From the NCBI GenBank assembly GCA_030652475.1, contig JAUSAO010000050.1, forward strand, positions 1-49,738: a stretch of 49,738 nt of DNA. The letters run 5' to 3'. The DNA is from Gallionella sp. Lineage in GTDB: Bacteria > Pseudomonadota > Gammaproteobacteria > Burkholderiales > Gallionellaceae. The notes under the pieces were generated by a model. The model made no database searches. It was given only the letters and a program-made list of their open reading frames with translations, and was not told where the DNA came from. Position numbers and translations under genes: made by a program. Below, one piece after another: positions 16,637-25,587 of this stretch. Each line of letters opens with the position of its first letter. Position 1 is the stretch's first letter.

Positions 16637-17818
16637 ATGCACAGCCATTCTCCATTCTTGTTAAAGAACCGACTCTTCTACATACTGACTTCGATCGCGG
16701 CCCTGATCGTGCTGGCCGGATTGTATTCCGTGCACTTGATGGAAGAACACGGTCATATCATCACCGGGATGAACAACCAGATCGTCTGGGGTATCCCGCA
16801 TGTGTTTGCCATTTTCATGATCGTGGCGGCATCCGGCGTACTTAATGTGTCATCCATAGGGTCGGTATTTAACAAGCCTGCCTATAAAGCCAGGGCGCCG
16901 TTGGCCGGCCTGTTGTCGATTGCCATGCTGGCTGGTGGATTGACTGTGCTGATGCTGGACCTGGGTCGGCCTGATCGCATCATCGTAGCTGCGACCAACT
17001 TTAACCTGACATCCGTGTTTGCCTGGAATGTGGTGCTCTATTCAGTCATGTTTGCAGCCGTGGTCGCCTATCTGTGGACCATGATGGAAGCGCGCATGCA
17101 GCCATGGTCAAAACAGGCAGGTTTTGTGGTATTTATCTGGCGATTTGCGCTGACCACCGGCACCGGCGTGATATTTTCCTTTCTGGTGGCGCGCCAGGCC
17201 TACGGCTCGGCGATTTTGCCACCGATGTTTATTGTTATTTCCTTTGCCTGGGGGCTGGCGGTGTTTCATATCGTGCAGTCGGCCATTTATCAATGGAACA
17301 GCAAGACACTGGATGAGTATGTGCAGAAACGTATGAAAAATCTGTTGGGTTTGTTCGTGGTGGCCGCGTTGTACTTCGTTGCAGTCTATCACCTGACCAA
17401 TCTGTATTTTGCGCGCCAGGTGGAGTTTGAACATTTTATTCTTGCCGGCGGCGGGATTTATCCGCTGTTGTTCTGGGCGGGGTATGTGGTGCTGGGTAAT
17501 CTGTTGCCGCTGTTGCTGATCTATCTTCCGGGCTGGGGAAAATCCCAACATGTCGCCGTCGCATCCGCTATGGTCATACTGGGCGGGTTTGCCTTCCTGT
17601 ATGTGTTCATCATCGGCGGACAGGCCTTCCCGTTGTCCATTTTCCCGGGTTTTGAGGTTAAAAGCAGTTTTGGCGATGGTGTAATTGGCCTGTATTCTCC
17701 TTCACTGCCAGAAGTACTGCTGGGCTTTGGCGGTGTCGGGATCGCTTTTCTGATCACGGCTGTCGGTATTCGGGTGCTGAATTTCGTGCCGCGCGAATTA
17801 CCCAAAAAAGCGCTCTGA
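16637..17818 (+). CDS. dsrP: DsrP, NrfD-like quinone-interacting membrane subunit
   Basis: A 393-aa integral membrane protein with about ten hydrophobic helices, of the NrfD/PsrC family. It exchanges electrons between the quinone pool and DsrO/DsrJ. No haem or Fe-S motifs are expected and none are seen. It starts 5 bases after dsrO. A 157-base gap containing a short palindromic repeat then separates it from dsrN. Confidence 0.95.
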   Translation: MHSHSPFLLKNRLFYILTSIAALIVLAGLYSVHLMEEHGHIITGMNNQIVWGIPHVFAIFMIVAASGVLNVSSIGSVFNKPAYKARAPLAGLLSIAMLAGGLTVLMLDLGRPDRIIVAATNFNLTSVFAWNVVLYSVMFAAVVAYLWTMMEARMQPWSKQAGFVVFIWRFALTTGTGVIFSFLVARQAYGSAILPPMFIVISFAWGLAVFHIVQSAIYQWNSKTLDEYVQKRMKNLLGLFVVAALYFVAVYHLTNLYFARQVEFEHFILAGGGIYPLLFWAGYVVLGNLLPLLLIYLPGWGKSQHVAVASAMVILGGFAFLYVFIIGGQAFPLSIFPGFEVKSSFGDGVIGLYSPSLPEVLLGFGGVGIAFLITAVGIRVLNFVPRELPKKAL

Positions 17819-17870
17819 GCAGCGAACTTATGCACTGCTTTAACGTGAAACTCGCGCAGCGTTTCGTTAG

Positions 17871-17910
17871 CCTCCTCGCCCGCTTGCGGGAGAGGATTGA
17901 GGTGAGGGGG
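17871..17910. repeat. Short intergenic palindromic repeat between dsrP and dsrN
   Basis: A hairpin centred on CCCGCTTGCGGG with flanking pairs, followed by a GAGGTGAGGGGG tract. The shape is that of the CCCTCTCC...GGAGAGGG type intergenic repeats scattered in betaproteobacterial genomes. It may reduce read-through into dsrN, but there is no T-run. Confidence 0.5.
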
Positions 17911-17975
17911 ACGGGCATGGCGGGTTTTATTATCAGGGGTGGTCACTTTTCCATGCCCGTTAGAGGCTACTCAAC

Positions 17976-19379
17976 ATGATCAGCCGCATGCTGATTTCCG
18001 CAGCGCACAAGTCCTCCGGCAAAACCATGGTCAGCATTGGCTTGTGTGCTGCGCTCAGGGCGCGCGGTCACGTAGTGCAGCCATTTAAAAAGGGTCCTGA
18101 TTACATCGACCCGATGTGGTTGTCGCAAGCCGCCGGACATCCCTGCCGCAACCTTGATTTGTACCTGATGGAGCGCGATGACATCGTCGCCACTTTTGCA
18201 CGCCACAGTGCGGAAGTGAGTCTGGTTGAAGGCAACAAGGGGCTGTACGACGGCCTCGCACTGGACGGCAGCAACAGTAATGCGGCACTGGCCAAGATGC
18301 TCGACCTGCCGGTATTCCTGGTGATCGATGCGCGCGGCATGACGCGCGGTATCGCGCCGCTGATACTGGGCTATCAGGCGTTTGATCGCGACATCAATAT
18401 TGCCGGAGTCATCCTGAACAATCTCGGCGGCAGCCGCCATGAATCCAAACTGCGCGCCGTCATCGAACATTACACCGACGTACCGGTGATCGGCGCCGTT
18501 CATCACGATGAACGCCTGAGTATCGTCGAACGCCATCTCGGCCTGATGCCCAGCAATGAATCTCACGTCGCGACGGCCAAGATAAAGCAGATAGGCGAAG
18601 CTATTGCGGAACAGGTCGATCTGGACAAATTGCTGGAGTTCTCGCAAAAACAGCCGCTGGATGCACCGCCCGTGGTAATACCTTTCCCGTGCAAAGATAA
18701 GGTGCGCATCGGCATCGCGCAAGATCGTGCTTTCGGCTTTTATTACGCGGACGACCTTGACGCGCTGAAAGCGGCAGGTGCCGAACTGGTGCCGTTCGAT
18801 ACCCTGCGAGATGACAATCTCCCCGATGTGGATGCACTGTACATAGGCGGCGGTTTTCCGGAAACCTGCGCGGCCGAACTGGAGGCCAACAGCACATTGC
18901 GTGCCCAGATCAAACAGGCGATCGAGAGCGGTATGCCCGCCTATGCAGAATGCGGAGGGCTGATGTATCTGTCACGCGGCATCGATTATCAGGGGCGTCA
19001 TTACCAGATGGTGGGCGCGATACCCGGCGATGTGATGATGCACGCCAAACCTGTCGGCCGGGGTTATGTGCACCTCAAGGAAGACGAGGCGCATCCCTGG
19101 CCGCGTCCCGCCGCACCGGCCAAACAAATCAGGGCGCATGAGTTTCATTACTCCAGCCTGGAAAATCTTCCCCCTGATTCCCGCTTCGCTTACCATGTCG
19201 AGCGTGGCTATGGCATAGACGGAGCGCGCGACGGACTGGTGTTGCACAATCTGCTGGCCTCCTACACCCATCTGCGCACCATAGGCAGTTGCTACTGGGC
19301 CACCCGTTTCGTCGCTTTTATCCGGCAACAAATGGAACAACAATACGGATCAAAATCAAATACCGGGAACACGCTATGA
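17976..19379 (+). CDS. dsrN: DsrN, cobyrinic acid a,c-diamide synthase-like siroheme amidase
   Basis: A 467-aa CobB/CbiA-family protein. In Dsr systems DsrN is proposed to amidate siroheme to the siroamide form used by DsrAB. The N-terminal ATP-binding part starts ISAAHKSSGKTMVSIGL, and the C-terminal glutamine amidotransferase domain has the catalytic Cys in AYAECGGLMYLSRG. It overlaps the next gene (ATGA at 19376-19379), tying it to DUF4202 and cysG, so siroheme synthesis and modification appear to be co-expressed. Confidence 0.93.
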   Translation: MISRMLISAAHKSSGKTMVSIGLCAALRARGHVVQPFKKGPDYIDPMWLSQAAGHPCRNLDLYLMERDDIVATFARHSAEVSLVEGNKGLYDGLALDGSNSNAALAKMLDLPVFLVIDARGMTRGIAPLILGYQAFDRDINIAGVILNNLGGSRHESKLRAVIEHYTDVPVIGAVHHDERLSIVERHLGLMPSNESHVATAKIKQIGEAIAEQVDLDKLLEFSQKQPLDAPPVVIPFPCKDKVRIGIAQDRAFGFYYADDLDALKAAGAELVPFDTLRDDNLPDVDALYIGGGFPETCAAELEANSTLRAQIKQAIESGMPAYAECGGLMYLSRGIDYQGRHYQMVGAIPGDVMMHAKPVGRGYVHLKEDEAHPWPRPAAPAKQIRAHEFHYSSLENLPPDSRFAYHVERGYGIDGARDGLVLHNLLASYTHLRTIGSCYWATRFVAFIRQQMEQQYGSKSNTGNTL

Positions 19380-19975
19380 CACAGCAAATTTATCAAACGG
19401 CTTTCGTTGCTTTTGACAGGGCCAATGCCGAAGACCCGAACATGGAAATGGCTGATGGCAGGGAATATCCGAAGGAATTGCTTTACGCCCAACGCATGAC
19501 CGAAATGCAGGAGCGTTATGCGCCAGAAGCATCGGAAGCCGTGAAGCTCGCGGTGCGCGCCCAGCATATTCAGCGCTGGAAAAGTCCGCGCAGCGCCTAT
19601 CCCATGGACAGAACAGGCTATCTGCAATGGCGTACCGGGCTGTACAAATTCCACGCTGAAACGGCCGGCGAGCTGATGAAGCAGGCAGGTTATGAAGATG
19701 AAATGATCGCACGCGTGCGCGCCATCATCAGTAAAAAGGGTTTGAAAATCAACGCCGAAACGCAGTTGATGGAAGATGTGGTAGATCTGGTATTTATTGA
19801 GCATTACATGATCGGATTCGCCTCGGCTCATCCCGAGTATGACGAGGAAAAATGGATACAGATCATTAAAAAAACCTGGCAGAAAATGTCGCCACGCGCA
19901 CATGAATTCGCGCTTTCCGGCAAGTTGAAATTGCCGCAGGCGCTGGTCCCGTTAATTTTGAAGGCTGTTCAATGA
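19376..19975 (+). CDS. DUF4202 family protein
   Basis: A 199-aa protein matching the DUF4202 family. It has no signal peptide or membrane segment and is mainly helical, with His and Glu residues in conserved-looking blocks ([30 protein letters not shown]) that could bind a metal. The family is often next to siroheme or sulfite reductase genes, but its reaction is not known. The ATG at 19376 overlaps the dsrN stop, and its own stop overlaps the cysG start; a longer frame back to 19289 lies in dsrN and is rejected. Confidence 0.85.
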   Translation: MTQQIYQTAFVAFDRANAEDPNMEMADGREYPKELLYAQRMTEMQERYAPEASEAVKLAVRAQHIQRWKSPRSAYPMDRTGYLQWRTGLYKFHAETAGELMKQAGYEDEMIARVRAIISKKGLKINAETQLMEDVVDLVFIEHYMIGFASAHPEYDEEKWIQIIKKTWQKMSPRAHEFALSGKLKLPQALVPLILKAVQ

Positions 19976-21357
19976 TGGATTATTTACCGATTTTTTTGAA
20001 TGTAAAAGGCAAACTTTGTCTGGTGGTGGGCGGTGGCGAAGTCGCCGCACGCAAGGCAGGGGTGCTGCTGGACGCGGGCGCGAAGGTGCGCGTGGTCGCT
20101 CCGCAGATCAAGGACTCATTATCAGCGCAGCCTGGTGTTGAAAGCATTGTTGCTTGTTTCGACGCGCTGCATCTTGAAGGCATTACGCTGGTCATTGCGG
20201 CAACGGATGATCGCAGCGTCAATCAACAGGTGTCCGAGCAGGCGCACACACGCAATATTCCGGTGAACGTAGTGGATGATCCTGAATTATGCAGCTTCAT
20301 CATGCCCGCCATTCTTGACCGTTCACCGCTGATGGTGGCGTTTTCCAGCGGGGGGGCTTCACCCGTGCTTACCCGCATGATGCGCGGCATGCTGGAAAGC
20401 ATGATTCCACAGAATTACAGCCGCCTGGCTGCATTCGCGGAGCGCTTCCGTCAGCAGGTCAAACAGCGTGTAACCAATCCGGCCAAGCGCCGCATCTTCT
20501 GGGAGAATGCGCTGGAAGGCGTGGTCGCCGAAAAGGTGCTGACGGGTGATGAAAACAGTGCCGAAGCCATGCTGAAAAAAATGTTGGAAGACGAAGACAA
20601 TATCCAGCGCGGTGAGGTCTATCTGGTGGGGGCGGGTCCGGGTGATCCTGATTTGCTCACGTTCCGTGCGCTGCGTCTGATGCAGAAGGCTGATGTGGTG
20701 GTGTATGACAATCTGGTATCAAAACCGATAGTCGAGATGGCGCGACGTGATGCGGAACGCATCTTTGTCGGGAAAAAGCGCGCCGATCATACCCTGCGCC
20801 AGGAAGAGATCAATGAGTTGCTGGTGCGTCTGGCCAAGGAAGGCAAGCGTGTATTGCGTCTCAAAGGCGGCGACCCGTTCATTTTCGGGCGTGGCGGTGA
20901 GGAAATCGAAACTCTGGCGGCGGAAGGTATCCCGTTCCAGGTTGTGCCCGGCATCACAGCCGCTTCCGGCGTGGCCTCCTATGCGGGCATTCCGCTGACG
21001 CATCGTGATTATGCGCAGTCCTGCATGTTCGTGACCGGACACCTGAAGGATGGCACGATGAATCTTGACTGGGCAGCGCTGGCGCGACCCAGGCAGACTG
21101 TGGTGGTTTACATGGGGCTGCACGGACTGGATACCTTATGTGCGCAACTGGTTGCGCATGGTATGCCGGAAACGACACCGATTGCCATTGTGCAACAAGG
21201 TACCACGCGCAATCAGCGGGTGTTTACCGGTACATTGAAAACCTTGCCGGGCATAGCCGAGCGTGAACAGCCGCAGGCGCCGACGCTGATTATCATCGGT
21301 GGCGTGGTCACGCTAAGAGAAAAATTACAGTGGTTCCATCCGCAGGGTGATGAATAA
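19972..21357 (+). CDS. cysG: Siroheme synthase CysG
   Basis: A 461-aa trifunctional enzyme making siroheme from uroporphyrinogen III. The N-terminal half (about residues 1-210) is the precorrin-2 dehydrogenase/ferrochelatase with the NAD-binding motif [13 protein letters not shown]. The C-terminal half is the SAM-dependent uroporphyrinogen-III methyltransferase, with [26 protein letters not shown] and [10 protein letters not shown]. Full length and intact. Its start overlaps the DUF4202 stop. Position after dsrN implies that it supplies siroheme for DsrAB. Confidence 0.96.
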   Translation: MMDYLPIFLNVKGKLCLVVGGGEVAARKAGVLLDAGAKVRVVAPQIKDSLSAQPGVESIVACFDALHLEGITLVIAATDDRSVNQQVSEQAHTRNIPVNVVDDPELCSFIMPAILDRSPLMVAFSSGGASPVLTRMMRGMLESMIPQNYSRLAAFAERFRQQVKQRVTNPAKRRIFWENALEGVVAEKVLTGDENSAEAMLKKMLEDEDNIQRGEVYLVGAGPGDPDLLTFRALRLMQKADVVVYDNLVSKPIVEMARRDAERIFVGKKRADHTLRQEEINELLVRLAKEGKRVLRLKGGDPFIFGRGGEEIETLAAEGIPFQVVPGITAASGVASYAGIPLTHRDYAQSCMFVTGHLKDGTMNLDWAALARPRQTVVVYMGLHGLDTLCAQLVAHGMPETTPIAIVQQGTTRNQRVFTGTLKTLPGIAEREQPQAPTLIIIGGVVTLREKLQWFHPQGDE

Positions 21358-21397
21358 CACCCTGTGACTCATCCATAAGCCGACAACGCGGAGAACC

Positions 21398-22891
21398 ATG
21401 AATGAACTGTTGAGTGTGACACGCGCGGCGCGACTGGTTGGTGTGACCCGTGCGGTGTTGCAAAAGAAAATTCAGAGTGGAGAAATGACTTCTTTCGACG
21501 GGAAAGTGACTGTCGAAAGTCTGCTGGCTTGCTATCCGGATGCGCAACTGGAAGATGACGCCGAATTCACCCGGGTAGCGAAAATCAGGGAGCTGGCCTT
21601 TGGTAAACGGGTGTTTGAACGCGCCTTGCCGGATACGGAAGTGCTGGCAGCCAGACTTGCTGAGCTTAGCAAAATATTGGCTGACAATCAGGGACAGGTC
21701 AGCCAGTTCAATAACTTGTTGAACAGGCTGTGGGACAAACTCGACGAAATCGAGAAGCAGGTTAATGCCGATGCACGACTGACGGTGGAGAACCTGAAGT
21801 TGTGGATCAAGGATGAGGTCGAATCTGCTATGGAACCTGGTTTTAGCAATCCTTTGGCGATCAGGGACAATATGCTGCGTGTCATGGCCGCCCAGGTGAC
21901 GGTGTTACCCAGCAAACACGATTTTCTGGTTGAAGGCAAAGATAGCTTGCTGGAAGCCGCCATGCGTTCCGGCATCCCGCTCAGTTACGGCTGCAGCGGC
22001 GGTAATTGTGGCCTGTGTAAAGCAAAAATCGTCTCGGGGCGGGTCAAAAAAACCCTTAATCATGATTTTGTTATTTCCGAGAAGGAAAAGAGCCAGGGTT
22101 ATGTTCTGTTGTGCAGCAATACGGCTGTCAGCGATGTGGTGCTGGAGGCAGCGGTGGCGGGTAGCGTGCAGGATATTCCCTTCCAGCAGATAAGCGCCAG
22201 GGTGAAAAAAACGGATGAGTTCGCAGGGGACATGCTACTGCTGCATCTGCAAACTCCGCGCACCCAGCGCTTACGTTTTCTCGCAGGACAGAGCGTGACT
22301 TTACGTGTTGGCGGTGCTTTTGCCGCCGAACTGCCGATAGCCAGTTGCCCGTGTGATGACCGCAACTTGTTGTTTCATCTGCGCAGACAGCCCGGCAACC
22401 TGTTTTCAGACTATGTTTTTGATCGCCTTGAAGGCAATGAATCAGTTGAAGTGGAAGGCCCGCAAGGCGAATTTATTTTGCACGAAAAATCTCCCCGCGC
22501 GCTGTATTTCATTGCGTTCGATGGCGGTTTTGCACCGATCAAGAGCCTGATCGAACACGCACTGTCACTCAATGCGGAGTCTATCCATTTGCACTGGATG
22601 GGATCGAACAGGGAAGCGATTTATCTGCCCAATGTGGCGCGCGCGTGGGCCGATGCGCTGGATAATTTCCACTACGCTGAGCATATTGCCGGTTTCGATT
22701 TGCGCGTAGTAAGTGCTAAACGCGAAGAGAATCTGGTGAGCATGCTCAGGGAAATAGTGGGCAGCGATGCCGAACTTATCCATGGCGACGTGTATCTTGC
22801 CGGGCCAGAATCAGCCGTGCTGCTCGCCGAGCAATTTTTTCTTGCGCTGGGTTTGCCCAAGACGCGTGTCGCAGTGGCTGTTATAAATTGA
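21398..22891 (+). CDS. Fusion: N-terminal HTH-like region + 2Fe-2S ferredoxin + flavin reductase
   Basis: A 497-aa soluble protein. Residues 1-60 look like a DNA-binding-type helix-turn-helix (LSVTRAARLVGVTRAVLQKK). A helical linker to about residue 165 follows, then a plant-type 2Fe-2S domain with CSGGNCGLCKAKI and a later Cys in VLLCSN. A ferredoxin-NADP reductase-like FAD/NAD domain runs to the C-terminus (LRFLAGQSVTLRV, ASCPCDDRN, FIAFDGGFAPIKSLIE). The reductase half should carry electrons between NAD(P)H and an unknown partner. It follows cysG by 40 bases. An electron-transfer role with Dsr or siroheme enzymes is inferred. The N-terminal HTH is unusual for this enzyme type and may be only a structural domain. 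Confidence 0.8.
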   Translation: MNELLSVTRAARLVGVTRAVLQKKIQSGEMTSFDGKVTVESLLACYPDAQLEDDAEFTRVAKIRELAFGKRVFERALPDTEVLAARLAELSKILADNQGQVSQFNNLLNRLWDKLDEIEKQVNADARLTVENLKLWIKDEVESAMEPGFSNPLAIRDNMLRVMAAQVTVLPSKHDFLVEGKDSLLEAAMRSGIPLSYGCSGGNCGLCKAKIVSGRVKKTLNHDFVISEKEKSQGYVLLCSNTAVSDVVLEAAVAGSVQDIPFQQISARVKKTDEFAGDMLLLHLQTPRTQRLRFLAGQSVTLRVGGAFAAELPIASCPCDDRNLLFHLRRQPGNLFSDYVFDRLEGNESVEVEGPQGEFILHEKSPRALYFIAFDGGFAPIKSLIEHALSLNAESIHLHWMGSNREAIYLPNVARAWADALDNFHYAEHIAGFDLRVVSAKREENLVSMLREIVGSDAELIHGDVYLAGPESAVLLAEQFFLALGLPKTRVAVAVIN

Positions 22892-22903
22892 TAGAGGAAA
22901 ATT

Positions 22904-23146
22904 ATGGACAAAGCTGTATGTGCACAACGGGCACCTTACGTACTGGAACTTGAAGCCGGTGAATACGGGTGGTGCGCTTGTGGTCAATCCAAGTCTCAAC
23001 CCTTCTGCGACGGGTCGCATGAAGGCAGTCAATTTACTCCCGAAAAATTCACCCTGACCGAGAAAACCAAAGTCTGGCTATGTGGCTGCAAGGCAACGGC
23101 GAAAAAACCCTATTGCGACGGTGCGCATAAGCTGTTGGAGGATTAG
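22904..23146 (+). CDS. Double CDGSH iron-sulfur protein
   Basis: An 80-aa protein with two CDGSH-type 2Fe-2S motifs: CACGQSKSQPFCDGSH and CGCKATAKKPYCDGAH. Both keep the Cys-Cys-Cys-His ligand set (the second has Ala for Ser before His). Bacterial CDGSH proteins are small electron or cluster carriers. It starts 12 bases after the flavin reductase fusion, so the two may form an electron-transfer pair. No signal peptide. Confidence 0.9.
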   Translation: MDKAVCAQRAPYVLELEAGEYGWCACGQSKSQPFCDGSHEGSQFTPEKFTLTEKTKVWLCGCKATAKKPYCDGAHKLLED

Positions 23147-23216
23147 CAGGCTGCTTCAGGTTTTATGAGTACGTTTGACGAGTAATTACCTTCCACCAAC
23201 CCCAGTAAGGAGAAAC

Positions 23217-24116
23217 ATGATGAGAATAAAAAGTATGTTGTTGTCTGCAGCGCTGATGTTCGTAACGACGGGTGCACAGGCAGCCGATGTGTTGCTCAAA
23301 CCTTTTGTGCTGGCCTCGAAAAGTGCGGGAACAGTGGCTGATAAAACGGCCCAGGTAAAAACCGCACTAACCGGGGGCGGCTACACCGTAGTCGGCGAAT
23401 ATGCGCCCTATGCCGGCGCCAATATCATCATTGTTACCAACGATGAATTAAAGAAAAATGCGGCCGCATCGGAACATGGCGGTTATGGGGCGGTGCAACG
23501 GGTGGCGATCACTGAAGTCGATAAGGACGTACAGGTCAGCTATACCAATCCGTTGTACATGGCGAATGTATATCGCATGAGTGGTGATTTGAGCGGTGTG
23601 GCCGCCTCGCTGGCGACAGCATTGGGCAAGGTGGAAGAGTTCGGCTCCGCCAAAGGGATGACCGCGAAACAGGCGCGCAAATACCATTACATGATAGGTA
23701 TGGAATACTTCGATGAACCTAGCATACTGGCCGAATACGGCAGTTATGAAGAGGCGGTAAAGGCGGTGGATGCGAAGCTGTCGAGCAACACCAACGGCAT
23801 TTCCAAGGTCTATCGCGTCGATGTTCCGGGCAAGAAGGAAAGCGTGTTCGGCGTGGCAATGAAGGGTAGCGGCGACGCAAAATATATGGATGACCACTTC
23901 ATCATGAACGAGATCGATTTCCGTAACCTGAAGTCCACTGCGCATCTGCCCTATGAAGTACTGGTATCGGGCACCAAAGTCTATGCCCTGTATGCGCGCT
24001 ATCGTATCGCAATCAATTTCCCCGACCTGAGCATGATGGGTAAGAACAGTTTCATGAATATCATGGACTCGCCGGAAGCGATTCGTAAAGCGTTACAAAA
24101 TACGGTAAAGAAATAG
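23217..24116 (+). CDS. Exported protein of unknown function, 299 aa
   Basis: A signal peptide (MMRIKSMLLSAALMFVTTGAQAAD) precedes a mature protein with no cysteine. It appears to contain two related alpha/beta segments (around GYTVVGEYAPYAGANIIIV and YRVDVPGKKESVFGVAMKG). I do not recognise the family with certainty; the layout is loosely like DUF302-type periplasmic proteins. The start at 23217 follows an AAGGAGAA box and fits the signal peptide; the longer frame from 23175 would put charged residues before it. A 70-base gap with no clear terminator separates it from the CDGSH gene. Confidence 0.7.
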   Translation: MMRIKSMLLSAALMFVTTGAQAADVLLKPFVLASKSAGTVADKTAQVKTALTGGGYTVVGEYAPYAGANIIIVTNDELKKNAAASEHGGYGAVQRVAITEVDKDVQVSYTNPLYMANVYRMSGDLSGVAASLATALGKVEEFGSAKGMTAKQARKYHYMIGMEYFDEPSILAEYGSYEEAVKAVDAKLSSNTNGISKVYRVDVPGKKESVFGVAMKGSGDAKYMDDHFIMNEIDFRNLKSTAHLPYEVLVSGTKVYALYARYRIAINFPDLSMMGKNSFMNIMDSPEAIRKALQNTVKK

Positions 24117-24122
24117 GGTGAG

Positions 24123-24144
24123 CAGCGAGCTCTTAAGCTCGCTG
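24123..24144. other. Intercistronic hairpin
   Basis: A perfect 9-bp stem (CAGCGAGCT / AGCTCGCTG) with a CTTA loop lies 7 bases after the preceding stop and 25 bases before the ankyrin gene. It lacks a T-run, so it may protect or process mRNA rather than end it. Confidence 0.45.
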
Positions 24145-24168
24145 AGTAAAAATAGTCAGGAGAATCAC

Positions 24169-24741
24169 ATGGTTACAGAGTTGTTTGAAGTCGTGAAAAC
24201 GGGTGATGTGCCGTCGGTGCAAAAGCTGCTGGCTGCCGGAGCAGACGTTAATGCGCGGAATGAAGAGGGTGACACTATCCTGATGCTGGCCGCGTATACG
24301 GGCAAGCTACCCATGGTGCAGGCACTGATAGCAGCGGGAGCTGATATCAATGCCAGCACGGAACGTGGCTGGACAGCCTTGACCAGGGCCGTTTTTAACG
24401 CCGAGTTGAAACGCGGATTTGCTGACGTGGTACAAACGCTGATCACTGCCGGGGCCAACATCGAGGCGCCTATCAGCTATGGGGTGCGACCGCTGATGTT
24501 GGCAGCGGGATACGGTGAAACCGATGTGGTCGAATGTCTTCTGAAAGCGGGTGCGGATGTGCAGGCGCGTAACGAGGGAGACTACACCGCGCTGATGATG
24601 GTGAAGCAGAAACATTATGTGGATGTCATCAACCTGTTGCATGAAGCGGAACAGGAGGCCGGAGTCGGCGAGGGCAGTTGCGGCAGCAAAAATGCACCCG
24701 GTTCCAATGTCATCACTTTTCTGAAGCGTCCGGACGCCTGA
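24169..24741 (+). CDS. Ankyrin-repeat protein
   Basis: A 190-residue protein made of about four ankyrin repeats (for example AAGADVNARNEEGDTILMLAA and AAGADINASTERGWTALTRA type units). A short C-terminal tail (GEGSCGSKNAPGSN) follows. Such proteins mediate protein-protein contacts; the partner is unknown. There is no signal peptide, so it is cytoplasmic. The start at 24169 has AGGAGA upstream; the longer frame from 24118 runs through the hairpin and is rejected. Confidence 0.88.
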   Translation: MVTELFEVVKTGDVPSVQKLLAAGADVNARNEEGDTILMLAAYTGKLPMVQALIAAGADINASTERGWTALTRAVFNAELKRGFADVVQTLITAGANIEAPISYGVRPLMLAAGYGETDVVECLLKAGADVQARNEGDYTALMMVKQKHYVDVINLLHEAEQEAGVGEGSCGSKNAPGSNVITFLKRPDA

Positions 24742-24822
24742 TTTCGTATCAACCGCGTTACGTCAGTCTGACGTATTGTTTGCCGTTTTTTGGCTACTTT
24801 TACAGGAATCGAACGAGTAACT

Positions 24823-25050
24823 ATGCCTTACTATATTTATCGCATTACCGCGCAGCCGATACGGCTTTTGAAAAACCTGGAGCAGCACGACAGTTATCGT
24901 GATGCTTCGGCGCGAGTCAAACAATTGCGCGCCGAGCTCAGCGAGGGATCAGTGGCTGTTATCAAAATGATCCACGCTGATTCCGAGTTGCATGCCGAAG
25001 ATTTACTCAACGAGGTGCGCGATGTGCCTCCGGAACTGGGTGACGATTAA
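24823..25050 (+). CDS. Conserved small protein, 75 aa
   Basis: A small soluble protein beginning MPYYIYRIT, with a helical middle (YRDASARVKQLRAEL) and an acidic end. No cysteine or membrane segment. It lies just before another small gene and apbC, an arrangement that suggests a shared housekeeping role, but I cannot name a function. The ATG at 24823 is chosen by the fit of the conserved-looking start; the ribosome-binding site is weak. Confidence 0.65.
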   Translation: MPYYIYRITAQPIRLLKNLEQHDSYRDASARVKQLRAELSEGSVAVIKMIHADSELHAEDLLNEVRDVPPELGDD

Positions 25051-25055
25051 CACAC

Positions 25056-25490
25056 ATGGATGAGTCTGCCTTCCGGCAGAGAATGGCCGCAGTAATCGAA
25101 CGGCCCTGTTCGTTCGAGAAAGCTATTCTGTCGCATTGTGTCTCATGCGCGCGCTCGGAGCGCATGCAGATTGCCGAACGTGAGCTGGTTTCCTGCCAGA
25201 CGCTGGCCAGTCTTTCCCGTTGTAACGAATTGCACCTGCACTTGCGGCGTGCGTTTGCTTTTGCGTTGGGTCAACCCGATGTCACCGTGCCTTTGCCGCA
25301 CGCCCAGGAAAAGCGGGTTCAATGTGGCGGGCTTCAGGGAATACAGTATGTCCTGTATGACAGCTCCGAGGTGGAGAATGTGGATGCGTTGCTGGTCGGC
25401 ACCCTGCAACAGTGGGGTGTACTGGCGGATGTACCGTATTCCGAGGTAATACATGCTGCAGCCCGTTGTTATAAGGGACGACATGGCTGA
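25056..25490 (+). CDS. Cysteine-rich protein of unknown function, 144 aa
   Basis: The N-terminal third has clustered cysteines (CSFEKAILSHCVSCARSERM and later ELVSCQTL, LSRCNEL), spaced in a way that could bind an Fe-S cluster or zinc. The rest is an alpha/beta stretch (LQGIQYVLYDSSEVENVDALL). No signal peptide. It starts 5 bases after the 75-aa gene and lies about 100 bases before the Fe-S carrier gene apbC, which is consistent with an Fe-S link. The family is not recognised. Confidence 0.65.
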   Translation: MDESAFRQRMAAVIERPCSFEKAILSHCVSCARSERMQIAERELVSCQTLASLSRCNELHLHLRRAFAFALGQPDVTVPLPHAQEKRVQCGGLQGIQYVLYDSSEVENVDALLVGTLQQWGVLADVPYSEVIHAAARCYKGRHG

Positions 25491-25497
25491 AGCTAAT

Positions 25498-25527
25498 CTT
25501 ACACAGGACAGTAACTTTCGTTATAAT
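25498..25527 (+). promoter_or_regulatory. Sigma-70-type promoter for apbC
   Basis: CTTACA (25498-25503) and a perfect TATAAT (25522-25527) are 18 bases apart. The predicted transcript would start near 25534, giving a leader of about 55 bases before the apbC start. Confidence 0.6.
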
Positions 25528-25587
25528 GTCGACTGTTTTAGTCAACTGAATTCGGGGCGCTTTCGACCCTTTAATAAACAGGAGTAA

